A program made the translations under genes and the position numbers. From Drosophila miranda (lineage: Eukaryota > Arthropoda > Insecta > Diptera > Drosophilidae), in the NCBI RefSeq assembly GCF_003369915.1, contig NC_046673.1:6804001-6868000 (forward strand): a DNA stretch of 64,000 bases, in the 5' to 3' direction. Each line of letters opens with the position of its first letter. The first letter of the stretch is position 1. The notes below the pieces were generated by a model. It was not told the DNA's origin, did not search any database, and saw only the letters and a list, made by a program, of their open reading frames with translations. This document shows, in pieces, positions 21,431 through 31,912 of the stretch.

Positions 21431-23721
21431 TGTAGCATACAACGTACAGGTTCTAGGAGCTGATATTAGCTAAACGGGAGTAGGAAGTACGCGCTGGCTT
21501 CGGCTTTTGTCTCTGGTCGGCGAGGTGTGGGCATGGAGGATATTTTACTACCCATTTAGAGCTCTGGCAAATGGTCGAGATAAGAATTTATATAAAAAAT
21601 TAAATCGCGTACGAGTAGGGAAAGGATACTAGGAAACGGGATACCGGGGGTCAAAGGGACAGATCAGCATGGATACGTAAACGAAGAAGATCACCGGTCA
21701 GATCTTTGTCGGCTGCGGTATCGCCCATTGGCGAGAACGCCCACCCTACCATGATCCTTCAGGGCCACCTATTAACAATCAGGATCCCTCCAACAAAGAC
21801 TGCGGTGGGTCACATCTCCGTCAGACGAGGTTGCATGGTTCCGATATAAGATATTTAGCCTTGGTTCATTTCCAAACTAACTTTATTTAAGCAATCCATA
21901 GTTCTTCATTTAAATTCCTATAAAACCTAACGCTAATAGAATTTAGTCTCTAATATAATCCTGCTATTCGATATTGTCTTACATTTATAGGGTATTACTA
22001 TACAGCATATACTGGGGAAAGAATATCATAGGGGCGAGGTAGGGTATAATGATCTTAAATCTATAAAAATGATTAGTAGGTATATATAAATGCACGAGCT
22101 AGGTTATGTGTTCATCATAGGAACAAGAAAACTTCAAACTTCATTACGTAAACTTGGTCAGTGCCAAAACCAGACAAAAATAGGGTATATGGAAAATCGC
22201 TTAAAGGCATGAGTAATATGTGTATAAAACCGTGATCATGGTTGAAGACCAACGAATAGTCACCGCACATTCATTCTTTTCAGATGGCTTACTTGGTTCA
22301 GGATAATCACTTACGATACGATTAATAGCTTCGACTCCCACGCAGAAAGATCTTTCGTTGTGTGTTGGATGAGATGATTTGATGGGTGGAGGAGTATGAT
22401 GATGTGTGTGATTGTGATGAGTATCTGCATAGATGATGAGATGAATGCGTGGCAACCAAAATCAAAAAACTGTAAAAATAATCGGTATTAATACACTACT
22501 CATTTGTTCAAGTTCGATTTAGCCCCTGGATAGGAATTCCCTTTTTGTTTATACCGGATTTAATTGGCTGTTGCAAATTTTTTTCCGTATCAAAAGAACG
22601 TAGGTAAACAGAAAGCGGATAAAAAAACAGGGTTTCGCATATCGGGTCTAATGTCGAAAGAAAGATAGAAAATATAACTAAATCCGAGGCGGGGTCGATG
22701 CTTCCCGGCTGGAGACCGAGTTCCTACTCGAGGTCTGAAGGTGGCACACGATTGTACCGGGCGCCGGAAAATTCTGCTGCTTCCGATGCCAAGGGTCAAT
22801 GACCGCGGTCCATCTGCGGCGTGAGGTTAGGTACACCCGCACACTTGATGGCTCGTGGGGCGACTGGTGTATTTGAAGAGTCAGTCAGATCATCCACATG
22901 GGTCGAACGGGTCCCGGCGACGCTTGCAGAGCCCACCGATCGGGTTTACTGGAGGAGCAAGTCCATGCCCTCGGCTACCGCCTCATCCGAATTTCAAACG
23001 GTGAGGGTTTAACCGGTGGTACGGGCACGTGGCCCATAGAGGTCTCCGGGAATAACCAATCCGTAACTTCTAGACCAGCGTTTCAATACGTAGATACTAG
23101 TGGTGCTAATCCTACGCGGAAAGAACAGAACATTTTTCAACGGGTCGCTGTAGCTGGGTGGATAATTACCTCAACAGAATTGCACCACTGTTTTGAAAAA
23201 TTTTAGTACACTGTGGGCGCTCGTTTTCCAAATGGTCGAACGGCTGCCCCAGCCTTGGCAATATATAACTGGCGCGTCCACTCAAATTAAATGATCACTT
23301 TGAGCCGCACTTGGCACTTGCACTAGGCTTTGACTTTGGCTTGACCTTGGTTTAGCGAACTGGGTCAGCTCTACAAGACTTCTTTTTCCACTGCCGGTCA
23401 CTCTGACGGTCACGAGGAGAAAAAGAAAGAGGCTGGGACGGCTAAGTACAGCAACCCACGTTTTTTCCACACTTTCTATGGTCTTCTTCTGCTATACAGA
23501 ATCCAGACACAGCAATATTTAATAAAATATAGTGCATGGCAGAAAAAGTGCATATCAAAGCGTTGCCGCTTGGTCGCAAAACAGCTGTTGATAAGCTTTA
23601 TCAAAGCTCAAAAGATCTTCAACTCGAATTTTTTTTTTCGGCCTAGTTTTATGCTGTAATTTTGGGAGTTAGCCGTGGGTAATTAACATACAAGAAGGCA
23701 CGACAAGCGTCGAATATTACA
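21431..23721 (-). repeat. 3' LTR (element orientation)
   Basis: Direct repeat of 29621-31912. A G-rich run, read on the minus strand, lies just inside its inner edge at 23722-23730 and is the likely polypurine tract. No coding capacity recognised in the LTR; the small frames in it are unremarkable. Confidence 0.92.
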
Positions 23722-23794
23722 CCCCCCCGCTGAAATCACACTTTGGGGTCTTGCTAACCAAAGCGTGATCCACACTTGGAGTGCTGAATACGAT

Positions 23795-26700
23795 TTATTG
23801 TTTAATATCTTTTGCGTGATATTTACCAATAAAGCGACCCTGGAAATCTTCCAGCTCGTAGTAGCTGTTCCCGAGTCTTTTCTTAATGCGGGCTTTCCGA
23901 AACGTAGGTGACAGTTTCGCATTAAAGCCTTTCACAAAACTACTCTGGTCAAAATTTCGTCTATAAACTTCTTGACCCACTTGAAAGTTTACTTCTCGGC
24001 TTCGAAGATTATAGATATTTTCGTTGCGGACATGCTGCTGTTTCACTGCTTCTGCAGCGGTCTTGCGAATTAGCTCGAAGGAATCGTCGCGATCGAAGAC
24101 TACAGTTCGGTCCTCCAACATACTGAGGTTTCGTAGGAGTTGATAAGTGGAACCGCCAGTGATCATGTTTTGGCCAAAAGCAACACGATATGGGCTACTT
24201 TTGACGGCTGCATGCACGCTGGACCGTAACGCACACGTAATGAAGCTAATCTGCTCATCCCAATTGGATTGATCGGGCTTAATGTAAGCTTTGATAGCAG
24301 CGAGTACCGAGCGATTTACCCGCTCTGAGGCATTGGCTTGTGGAGCGTAGGCGGCGGTGTACGAATGTCGAATTTGGTATTTCGCTAACAGATCATTGAA
24401 CTTGTGTGACTTGAATTGAACGCCGTTATCTGACACTATCACTTCCGGGACTCCAAAGCAATGAAACAGGTCTTCCTCCATGAACCGAGTTACGGCATCC
24501 GCAGTAAATTTCTTCACCACTTTTAGGAAAGGAAATTTAGAAAAATTATCGAGTACTACAAAAATGCCTATATTCCCGGATCGACTTCGGGGGTACGGAC
24601 CTAGAAAATCGACGTACAGTTTTTGAAATAGACGAAAGGACTCCCCTGCTTTGCCCATTGGCGGACGTAGAGGATGATTGGGGTGCTTACAACATTTGCA
24701 CACTTCGCAGTTGTTTATAAACGCTTTTACATCGCCCACTAAATTTGGCCAATAATAGAAGCGTCGAACTCGTTCCAGCGTCTTATTGATCCCACTGTGA
24801 GAAGCTAAGGGATGTTCGTGGCCTTGTTTAAGCACTTCTGTCACCAGATCTCTGGGAACCCACAGTTTCCAGCACATGTCGTCACTAATTTGTTCACCCG
24901 TGGCGTGTTCAGCTCGACGATAAAGAAGGTTATCCATTACTTTTACATCAGGTAGACGATCTGGATTAGCTTGAATTTTTGCAATGAGTTCCTGATAATC
25001 GGTTGATTTAAACGCTTTAGCTTGAAGGTCTACTAGACTATCAAGGCCAATATACGATAAATCTTCGGTATGCACTCGTGATAAGGCATCCGGAACGATG
25101 TTCTGACTACCCTTTCTGTGGCAAATCTTAAAGGTGAAGCCCTGCAGTTTCAGTGCCCATCGAGCTAGTCTCGAGTTTAGGTCTGTCTGGGACATCAGCC
25201 ATTTTAATGAGGCATGATCGGTAATGATGGAAAACTGATGTCCTTCTACATATGCTCTAAATTTCTTGACGCACATTACCGCTGCCAAACACTCTTTTTC
25301 GGTTACGGAATAATTACGTTGGCATTGGTTCAATTTGCGCGACATAAATGCGATGGGTACCTCGTTGCCATCTTCATCTGATTGCATCAGGACACCACCC
25401 ACTCCTGTGTGACTCGCATCACAATGGATTTCAAAGGGAATGGTAAAATCGGGACTGTGCAACACAGGAGCGTTACACATCTGTGATTTTAAGGAATCGA
25501 ACGCGTTCTGTGCTTCATCAGTCCATTCAAATTTTCGCTTGCTCTTAAGTGTATCTGAGATGGGCGCTGCGATACCCGCATAATTTTTAATGAATTTGTG
25601 GTACCAACCAGTGAGACCCAAGAACCTGCGGACTTGTTTCACGGATCGGGGGACCGGAAACTCTTGAATCGCTTGGACCTTCTCCACATCTGTCTGGATA
25701 GTTCCGTTGCCTATAACATGGCCTAGGTATTTGACCTCCTTTAGGCAAAATTTGGACTTCTCCACGTTAATGGTCAGACCGGCTTCGCGTAATCGGGCGG
25801 ACAGGACAGTGAGAACTTGAATATGCTGCTCAAATGATTCAGATATCACCAACAAGTCGTCTAGATAAATAAATATCTCATTTCGTAGAGATGGCGGTAT
25901 CACTTTATCCATCAACTTGGACATCGTTTGGGGTGCATTACACAACCCAAAGGGCATGACCGTGTACTGATACAACGGGCGCCCTGGGATTGTAAACGCC
26001 GTTTTTTCACGAGCGCTTGCTTCCAGCGGAATTTGCCAATAGGCATCCTTCAAATCGATGCTTGAGATGAACTCAGCTCGAGGAAGCCGACTGAGAATGC
26101 CATCGATCAATGGCATGGGATAAGCGTTCTTAACAGTGACTTCGTTAAGTTTCCGACTGTCGATGCATAATCGCACCTTTCCAGGTTTACGAACGAGGAC
26201 CACGGGTGACGACCATGCGCTATCTGATTCTTCGATAACTCCAAGGGCTAACATTCGGTCTACCTCTACGTACATCAGCCTTTCTACGGCTGGAGACACG
26301 GCATAATGTCGTTGTTTTATTGCCTTAGCGTTGCCCACTTCAATTTCGTGCGACAGCCAGCCCGTTTTTCCCAGACCTTGCTTCGCAAAAGAGGGAAATA
26401 AGTTGACCGTCTCTGCTAACTGAGCTTGCTGCTGCTTCGACAAACACACATGTAACGTACTATCGAATGTTAAGCCTGAGAACTCTGGACTGGATGATTT
26501 ATGGGCTAGAAAAGCAGGTAACAAAATAAAACGAGACCAAAAGTCTATGCCTAGATATAGGTCTTGCGCCAAGGCTGGGACTACAAACAGTTTCAATACT
26601 TTCTTCTGGCCTTGAAAACCCACTTCGGTGGTGACCTTGCCAATTATTGGCTGGCTCTGCCCATCCGCCGTGCGTACTGCTGCTCTCACAGGCTTGATCG

Positions 26701-27106
26701 GGTTCGGATTCTGAACCAGGTCGGCCGCAAACTTCCCACCTATGCAACTTATGGATGCGCCGGTATCCATCAGTCCACTGAGCGTCCTTCCCAGTACGGT
26801 GACTTCCGCATAGGGTCGCCAGTCCTTGGACGTATTAACAACTGACGCCAATACGTTAGAGCGCTCGTTTTTGCCAGTTTGCCGATATTGGAGCAATCGC
26901 TTTCGAGATCGAGTTGGTAGTTGAATTCTCTCCCCACTTGGGGTTAAAATACAAGTGTGTGACGGCATGTCTGGGAGTTTTTGTAAGTCCGGGAGTAATG
27001 GAACTGTCAAAACGTCCATTAATTGGTGTTCGTTGCTTTCGAACTGTTTGGTTTGCGTGCACCTGTCGATTGTGCACGGCTTGACGAGTTTTTTGGATCG
27101 TTGCAC
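23795..27106 (-). CDS. Pol polyprotein of the LTR element
   Basis: Frame of 1103 codons in the gypsy-group order. Protease motif LMDTGAS is near residue 115, reverse transcriptase with YLDD near 413, RNase H with HCDASHTG near 560, and integrase with an HHCC zinc-binding part near 770-805 and catalytic-core DNGVQF near 890. The frame looks whole. No envelope frame follows it. Confidence 0.9.
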   Translation of the reverse strand: MQRSKKLVKPCTIDRCTQTKQFESNEHQLMDVLTVPLLPDLQKLPDMPSHTCILTPSGERIQLPTRSRKRLLQYRQTGKNERSNVLASVVNTSKDWRPYAEVTVLGRTLSGLMDTGASISCIGGKFAADLVQNPNPIKPVRAAVRTADGQSQPIIGKVTTEVGFQGQKKVLKLFVVPALAQDLYLGIDFWSRFILLPAFLAHKSSSPEFSGLTFDSTLHVCLSKQQQAQLAETVNLFPSFAKQGLGKTGWLSHEIEVGNAKAIKQRHYAVSPAVERLMYVEVDRMLALGVIEESDSAWSSPVVLVRKPGKVRLCIDSRKLNEVTVKNAYPMPLIDGILSRLPRAEFISSIDLKDAYWQIPLEASAREKTAFTIPGRPLYQYTVMPFGLCNAPQTMSKLMDKVIPPSLRNEIFIYLDDLLVISESFEQHIQVLTVLSARLREAGLTINVEKSKFCLKEVKYLGHVIGNGTIQTDVEKVQAIQEFPVPRSVKQVRRFLGLTGWYHKFIKNYAGIAAPISDTLKSKRKFEWTDEAQNAFDSLKSQMCNAPVLHSPDFTIPFEIHCDASHTGVGGVLMQSDEDGNEVPIAFMSRKLNQCQRNYSVTEKECLAAVMCVKKFRAYVEGHQFSIITDHASLKWLMSQTDLNSRLARWALKLQGFTFKICHRKGSQNIVPDALSRVHTEDLSYIGLDSLVDLQAKAFKSTDYQELIAKIQANPDRLPDVKVMDNLLYRRAEHATGEQISDDMCWKLWVPRDLVTEVLKQGHEHPLASHSGINKTLERVRRFYYWPNLVGDVKAFINNCEVCKCCKHPNHPLRPPMGKAGESFRLFQKLYVDFLGPYPRSRSGNIGIFVVLDNFSKFPFLKVVKKFTADAVTRFMEEDLFHCFGVPEVIVSDNGVQFKSHKFNDLLAKYQIRHSYTAAYAPQANASERVNRSVLAAIKAYIKPDQSNWDEQISFITCALRSSVHAAVKSSPYRVAFGQNMITGGSTYQLLRNLSMLEDRTVVFDRDDSFELIRKTAAEAVKQQHVRNENIYNLRSREVNFQVGQEVYRRNFDQSSFVKGFNAKLSPTFRKARIKKRLGNSYYELEDFQGRFIGKYHAKDIKQ

Positions 27107-28578
27107 CTAGAGCACGACGGTTTATACGTATCCCGTTTGCCACAGCCGTAACAAAAGACGGTGCGATCACCGACGCAGTCTTGATACCGATGCCCCTGAC
27201 AACCACAGTTCCAACAGGAAAGGGTTACTGCAGCGATATCTAGCGGTTCGGTTTCATCGACCTCATCGCCTTCCTGGTCTGTCTGCACCACAACTTCATG
27301 CACCTGTCGTCGTATAGGAATACGCTTCGGCTCAGCGCTGCCCATAGGCTTAGCCACTGCTTGCAAAAAACGTTCGCGAGTACGCACTAGGTTGCGCAAT
27401 TGTGCTACTGACAGAATGGGAATGTATAAAATTTCATGTTGGATATCGGCCAAGAGATTCGACTTTAGCACTTCCAACAGCGACATTTCGGACATGGGGT
27501 TGACTAGTTTATCGGACAAGGTTACAATGGCTTCGTAAAATGTATCAAATAGTTCGTGCGGCTTCTGCTTTCGTTGCACTATTGCCGTACGAATTTCTAG
27601 GTCGGTACGCCCATCTCTAAATCGAGTTTTTAGGGCTGTACTTAACTGCGGCCAGGTCACGGAGGGTACGCTTTTATGGTAACGCCAAAACCACTCGCTA
27701 GCACTGGTTTCAAATAAATAAATGGCGTTTCTGGCCACTATGTCGAGATTACCCTCTAAGGTCTGTTTGGTTAACGCTTCTATCCGATATATGAAATCTT
27801 CCACCGACATGGACGAATTTCCGGAAAACCGCACCTTCCATCCTGCGATTATTTGTCCAATCCTATCGGGTCGTAGTCCCGCTATCTGTTGGGATCCCCA
27901 TGGGGTTACCGAGACAGCAGAATCATTAGCCTGATTTATCGGGGCACCTACGGACTCTCGAGTTGGTATTTGGAACAACTGTTCGAAGGTTTGGTTTTCT
28001 CCACTAGGCTGTGAAGATCCAGCAGCTTGGTCATTCGGCGGCTGTACCGTTGGACTTGCCAAACGTTGGAATCCTATTTCCATAGTCTGAGTCATATGAG
28101 TCATGGCTTGAGACAACAACCCGATTTGACCCATAGCGGCCGTCAACGCCTGTGCCATTTGAGCCAAGCCTGGGCTTGCTTCATTCGCTGGCTCACTACT
28201 CGGAACTGGCATGATTGGTACACCGACTTCAGTTGGACCAACAGAAGGTAAATTTTCAGTATTCGCAGCTGGAGCTGCTGTCACACGCTGTGATCTGGTT
28301 CTCATTAGAAGCTGAGAAGACGCTACATTCGAGGCGGATGCCTGCGCTACGGCTAATTCCTCCGCTAAGCTAGGAGCGGATGATTGTAAGGGCTTGTTGC
28401 ACGCCGGGCACACGGTCTTTGCACCTCTTCTCGTATTAAAACAAACTAAATGAAATACGTGGTTACAACTCGTTCTTAAAAGCTGTGTCCGATATTCTAC
28501 CTGTCTTACACAAATACAGCAGATAATATCGGAATGGTCGTTTGGATCAATCTCGTCAAAACTCCCATTTAATGACAT
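27019..28578 (-). CDS. Gag of the LTR element, with N-terminal RING-H2 finger
   Basis: Frame of 519 residues. Residues 20-60 fit a RING-H2 finger: cysteines 20, 23, 38, histidines 40 and 43, cysteines 46, 57 and 60, in the spacing C-x2-C-x14-C-x-H-x2-H-x2-C-x10-C-x2-C. A low-complexity linker follows, then the retrotransposon-gag capsid-like region (about 230-390), and near the C-terminus a CCHC knuckle (CWNCGCQGHRYQDC) and a second cysteine-rich motif. It overlaps Pol by 88 bases in another frame, as is common where Pol is made by ribosomal frameshifting. Confidence 0.85.
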   Translation of the reverse strand: MSLNGSFDEIDPNDHSDIICCICVRQVEYRTQLLRTSCNHVFHLVCFNTRRGAKTVCPACNKPLQSSAPSLAEELAVAQASASNVASSQLLMRTRSQRVTAAPAANTENLPSVGPTEVGVPIMPVPSSEPANEASPGLAQMAQALTAAMGQIGLLSQAMTHMTQTMEIGFQRLASPTVQPPNDQAAGSSQPSGENQTFEQLFQIPTRESVGAPINQANDSAVSVTPWGSQQIAGLRPDRIGQIIAGWKVRFSGNSSMSVEDFIYRIEALTKQTLEGNLDIVARNAIYLFETSASEWFWRYHKSVPSVTWPQLSTALKTRFRDGRTDLEIRTAIVQRKQKPHELFDTFYEAIVTLSDKLVNPMSEMSLLEVLKSNLLADIQHEILYIPILSVAQLRNLVRTRERFLQAVAKPMGSAEPKRIPIRRQVHEVVVQTDQEGDEVDETEPLDIAAVTLSCWNCGCQGHRYQDCVGDRTVFCYGCGKRDTYKPSCSRCNDPKNSSSRAQSTGARKPNSSKATNTN

Positions 28579-29620
28579 CCTATCCTAATTTGACTAATAT
28601 ATGATTTTCTGTTCTACTCTTGATTATTAACTTTTAACGATCGATATATCTACTCTGTATCCACAAAATTCGGAAACCATGCACCCTTCGTCTAATAGGA
28701 ATGTGGCCCCCACTGACTCTGGTGATATTATTAACGATCGACAATCATTACAATGAGTCATCGGATGAACTGGGACCGTTCGGTAGTTCTACACCACTGA
28801 CGGATATCCGAGCAATCCGTAACCCTGACAAACCGATGTCCCTCTACTTATACTGTAGGTCGCAAAAACACAAAAAAGTTCTGGATCGCGGACCACCAAA
28901 TTGTCCAGAACCACAGTACAGCAGAGCCATTCCACCTACGTCTGTCAAACACAAAAAAAAACGGAACAACAATAGAAAAACTGAAGAAGAAGACATAGTT
29001 TATGCTGACCCAGGATATATACCATCTCCGATTCTATTGCCTTCGTTCGCGGGCAGGCCGTAGCTCTAAGCCACTGACTAACCTGATCCAGGCCAAAACG
29101 GCAGACAATGATCAGCAACGGTATGGACAAGTTCCTCCCCCAAACAACACGCTCCCACCTTTGTGGGTAGGCAGTAGAGATAATCCACTTTGAAACCTAA
29201 TCCGAAAGAAAAATTGGAACGCGCTATTTAGCAGAGTGGCCTATCCGGCCAGATACTACAGGTTCGTTGCTATGCCTAGTAAGTTGATTAACCTCGAGCG
29301 CGGGGCTTTAAGTCCTGTTAGCAACTGCTACGCAATCCAGCTACTCGAAGTCAATCCCCCAGACAATGCACGACCATGCATATCTCTTGGGAATTAATGG
29401 ATAAAGGAATAAGTCTTATGACACTGCCTTGAGATGCAGCTCGCATTGGTGTTGATGACTTTATACAAATTTTCTTGGTCGGGGCATGCCGAAGAAGGGC
29501 CCCACGTTGGGCGCCAAAATTTTTATATGTGTATAATTCTTAAAAAAACGTTCTTAAAACCCTGCCATAAAATCGGGACAGACTTTTCGAACCCATTTCC
29601 ATTTAAAATTTGTCTTTACC
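28579..29620 (-). other. Leader region of the LTR element with primer-binding-site-like sequence
   Basis: Noncoding kilobase between the 5' LTR and Gag. TGGCGCCCAACGTGGGGC, on the minus strand at 29499-29516, matches the common lysine-tRNA primer-binding site. It lies 104 bases inside the LTR edge rather than next to it. An open plus-strand frame at 28701-29063 is antisense and unrecognised. Confidence 0.6.
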
Positions 29621-31912
29621 TGTAGCATACAACGTACAGGTTCTAGGAGCTGATATTAGCTAAACGGGAGTAGGAAGTACGCGCTGGCTTCGGCTTTTGT
29701 CTCTGGTCGGCGAGGTGTGGGCATGGAGGATATTTTACTACCCATTTAGAGCTCTGGCAAATGGTCGAGATAAGAATTTATATAAAAAATTAAATCGCGT
29801 ACGAGTAGGGAAAGGATACTAGGAAACGGGATACCGGGGGTCAAAGGGACAGATCAGCATGGATACGTAAACGAAGAAGATCACCGGTCAGATCTTTGTC
29901 GGCTGCGGTATCGCCCATTGGCGAGAACGCCCACCCTACCATGATCCTTCAGGGCCACCTATTAACAATCAGGATCCCTCCAACAAAGACTGCGGTGGGT
30001 CACATCTCCGTCAGACGAGGTTGCATGGTTCCGATATAAGATATTTAGCCTTGGTTCATTTCCAAACTAACTTTATTTAAGCAATCCATAGTTCTTCATT
30101 TAAATTCCTATAAAACCTAACGCTAATAGAATTTAGTCTCTAATATAATCCTGCTATTCGATATTGTCTTACATTTATAGGGTATTACTATACAGCATAT
30201 ACTGGGGAAAGAATATCATAGGGGCGAGGTAGGGTATAATGATCTTAAATCTATAAAAATGATTAGTAGGTATATATAAATGCACGAGCTAGGTTATGTG
30301 TTCATCATAGGAACAAGAAAACTTCAAACTTCATTACGTAAACTTGGTCAGTGCCAAAACCAGACAAAAATAGGGTATATGGAAAATCGCTTAAAGGCAT
30401 GAGTAATATGTGTATAAAACCGTGATCATGGTTGAAGACCAACGAATAGTCACCGCACATTCATTCTTTTCAGATGGCTTACTTGGTTCAGGATAATCAC
30501 TTACGATACGATTAATAGCTTCGACTCCCACGCAGAAAGATCTTTCGTTGTGTGTTGGATGAGATGATTTGATGGGTGGAGGAGTATGATGATGTGTGTG
30601 ATTGTGATGAGTATCTGCATAGATGATGAGATGAATGCGTGGCAACCAAAATCAAAAAACTGTAAAAATAATCGGTATTAATACACTACTCATTTGTTCA
30701 AGTTCGATTTAGCCCCTGGATAGGAATTCCCTTTTTGTTTATACCGGATTTAATTGGCTGTTGCAAATTTTTTTCCGTATCAAAAGAACGTAGGTAAACA
30801 GAAAGCGGATAAAAAAACAGGGTTTCGCATATCGGGTCTAATGTCGAAAGAAAGATAGAAAATATAACTAAATCCGAGGCGGGGTCGATGCTTCCCGGCT
30901 GGAGACCGAGTTCCTACTCGAGGTCTGAAGGTGGCACACGATTGTACCGGGCGCCGGAAAATTCTGCTGCTTCCGATGCCAAGGGTCAATGACCGCGGTC
31001 CATCTGCGGCGTGAGGTTAGGTACACCCGCACACTTGATGGCTCGTGGGGCGACTGGTGTATTTGAAGAGTCAGTCAGATCATCCACATGGGTCGAACGG
31101 GTCCCGGCGACGCTTGCAGAGCCCACCGATCGGGTTTACTGGAGGAGCAAGTCCATGCCCTCGGCTACCGCCTCATCCGAATTTCAAACGGTGGGGGTTT
31201 AACCGGTGGTACGGGCACGTGGCCCATAGAGGTCTCCGGGAATAACCAATCCGTAACTTCTAGACCAGCGTTTCAATACGTAGATACTAGTGGTGCTAAT
31301 CCTACGCGGAAAGAACAGAACATTTTTCAACGGGTCGCTGTAGCTGGGTGGATAATTACCTCAACAGAATTGCACCACTGTTTTGAAAAATTTTAGTACA
31401 CTGTGGGCGCTCGTTTTCCAAATGGTCGAACGGCTGCCCCAGCCTTGGCAATATATAACTGGCGCGTCCACTCAAATTAAATGATCACTTTGAGCCGCAC
31501 TTGGCACTTGCACTAGGCTTTGACTTTGGCTTGACCTTGGTTTAGCGAACTGGGTCAGCTCTACAAGACTTCTTTTTCCACTGCCGGTCACTCTGACGGT
31601 CACGAGGAGAAAAAGAAAGAGGCTGGGACGGCTAAGTACAGCAACCCACGTTTTTTCCACACTTTCTATGGTCTTCTTCTGCTATACAGAATCCAGACAC
31701 AGCAATATTTAATAAAATATAGTGCATGGCAGAAAAAGTGCATATCAAAGCGTTGCCGCTTGGTCGCAAAACAGCTGTTGATAAGCTTTATCAAAGCTCA
31801 AAAGATCTTCAACTCGAATTTTTTTTTTTCGGCCTAGTTTTATGCTGTAATTTTGGGAGTTAGCCGTGGGTAATTAACATACAAGAAGGCACGACAAGCG
31901 TCGAATATTACA
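29621..31912 (-). repeat. 5' LTR (element orientation)
   Basis: Nearly identical to the other LTR; two differences noticed by eye, one of them a T-run length. It would contain the element's promoter. Confidence 0.92.

Larger units (their letters stand above)
21431..31912 (-). mobile_element. LTR retrotransposon, gypsy group, Ulysses/Osvaldo-like
   Basis: Element of 10,482 bases in minus orientation with LTRs of about 2.29 kb, a 4-base target duplication AGTG (21427-21430 and 31913-31916), Gag and Pol frames and no Env frame. LTRs run TG to CA. Very long LTRs, a total near 10.5 kb and a lysine-tRNA-type primer site are the hallmarks of Ulysses from the D. virilis group, so a relative of that family is the best guess. 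It looks whole. Its LTRs differ at about two positions by eye, so the insertion is very recent, later than amplification of the array, since only one unit carries it. Confidence 0.9.

Noticed and set aside
22201-22455. Small frames inside both LTRs
   Set aside because: Short, low complexity and present only because the LTRs are long; no protein family recognised.
28701-29063. Plus-strand frame of 120 codons in the LTR-element leader
   Set aside because: Antisense to the element and without any family resemblance; no envelope-like features.
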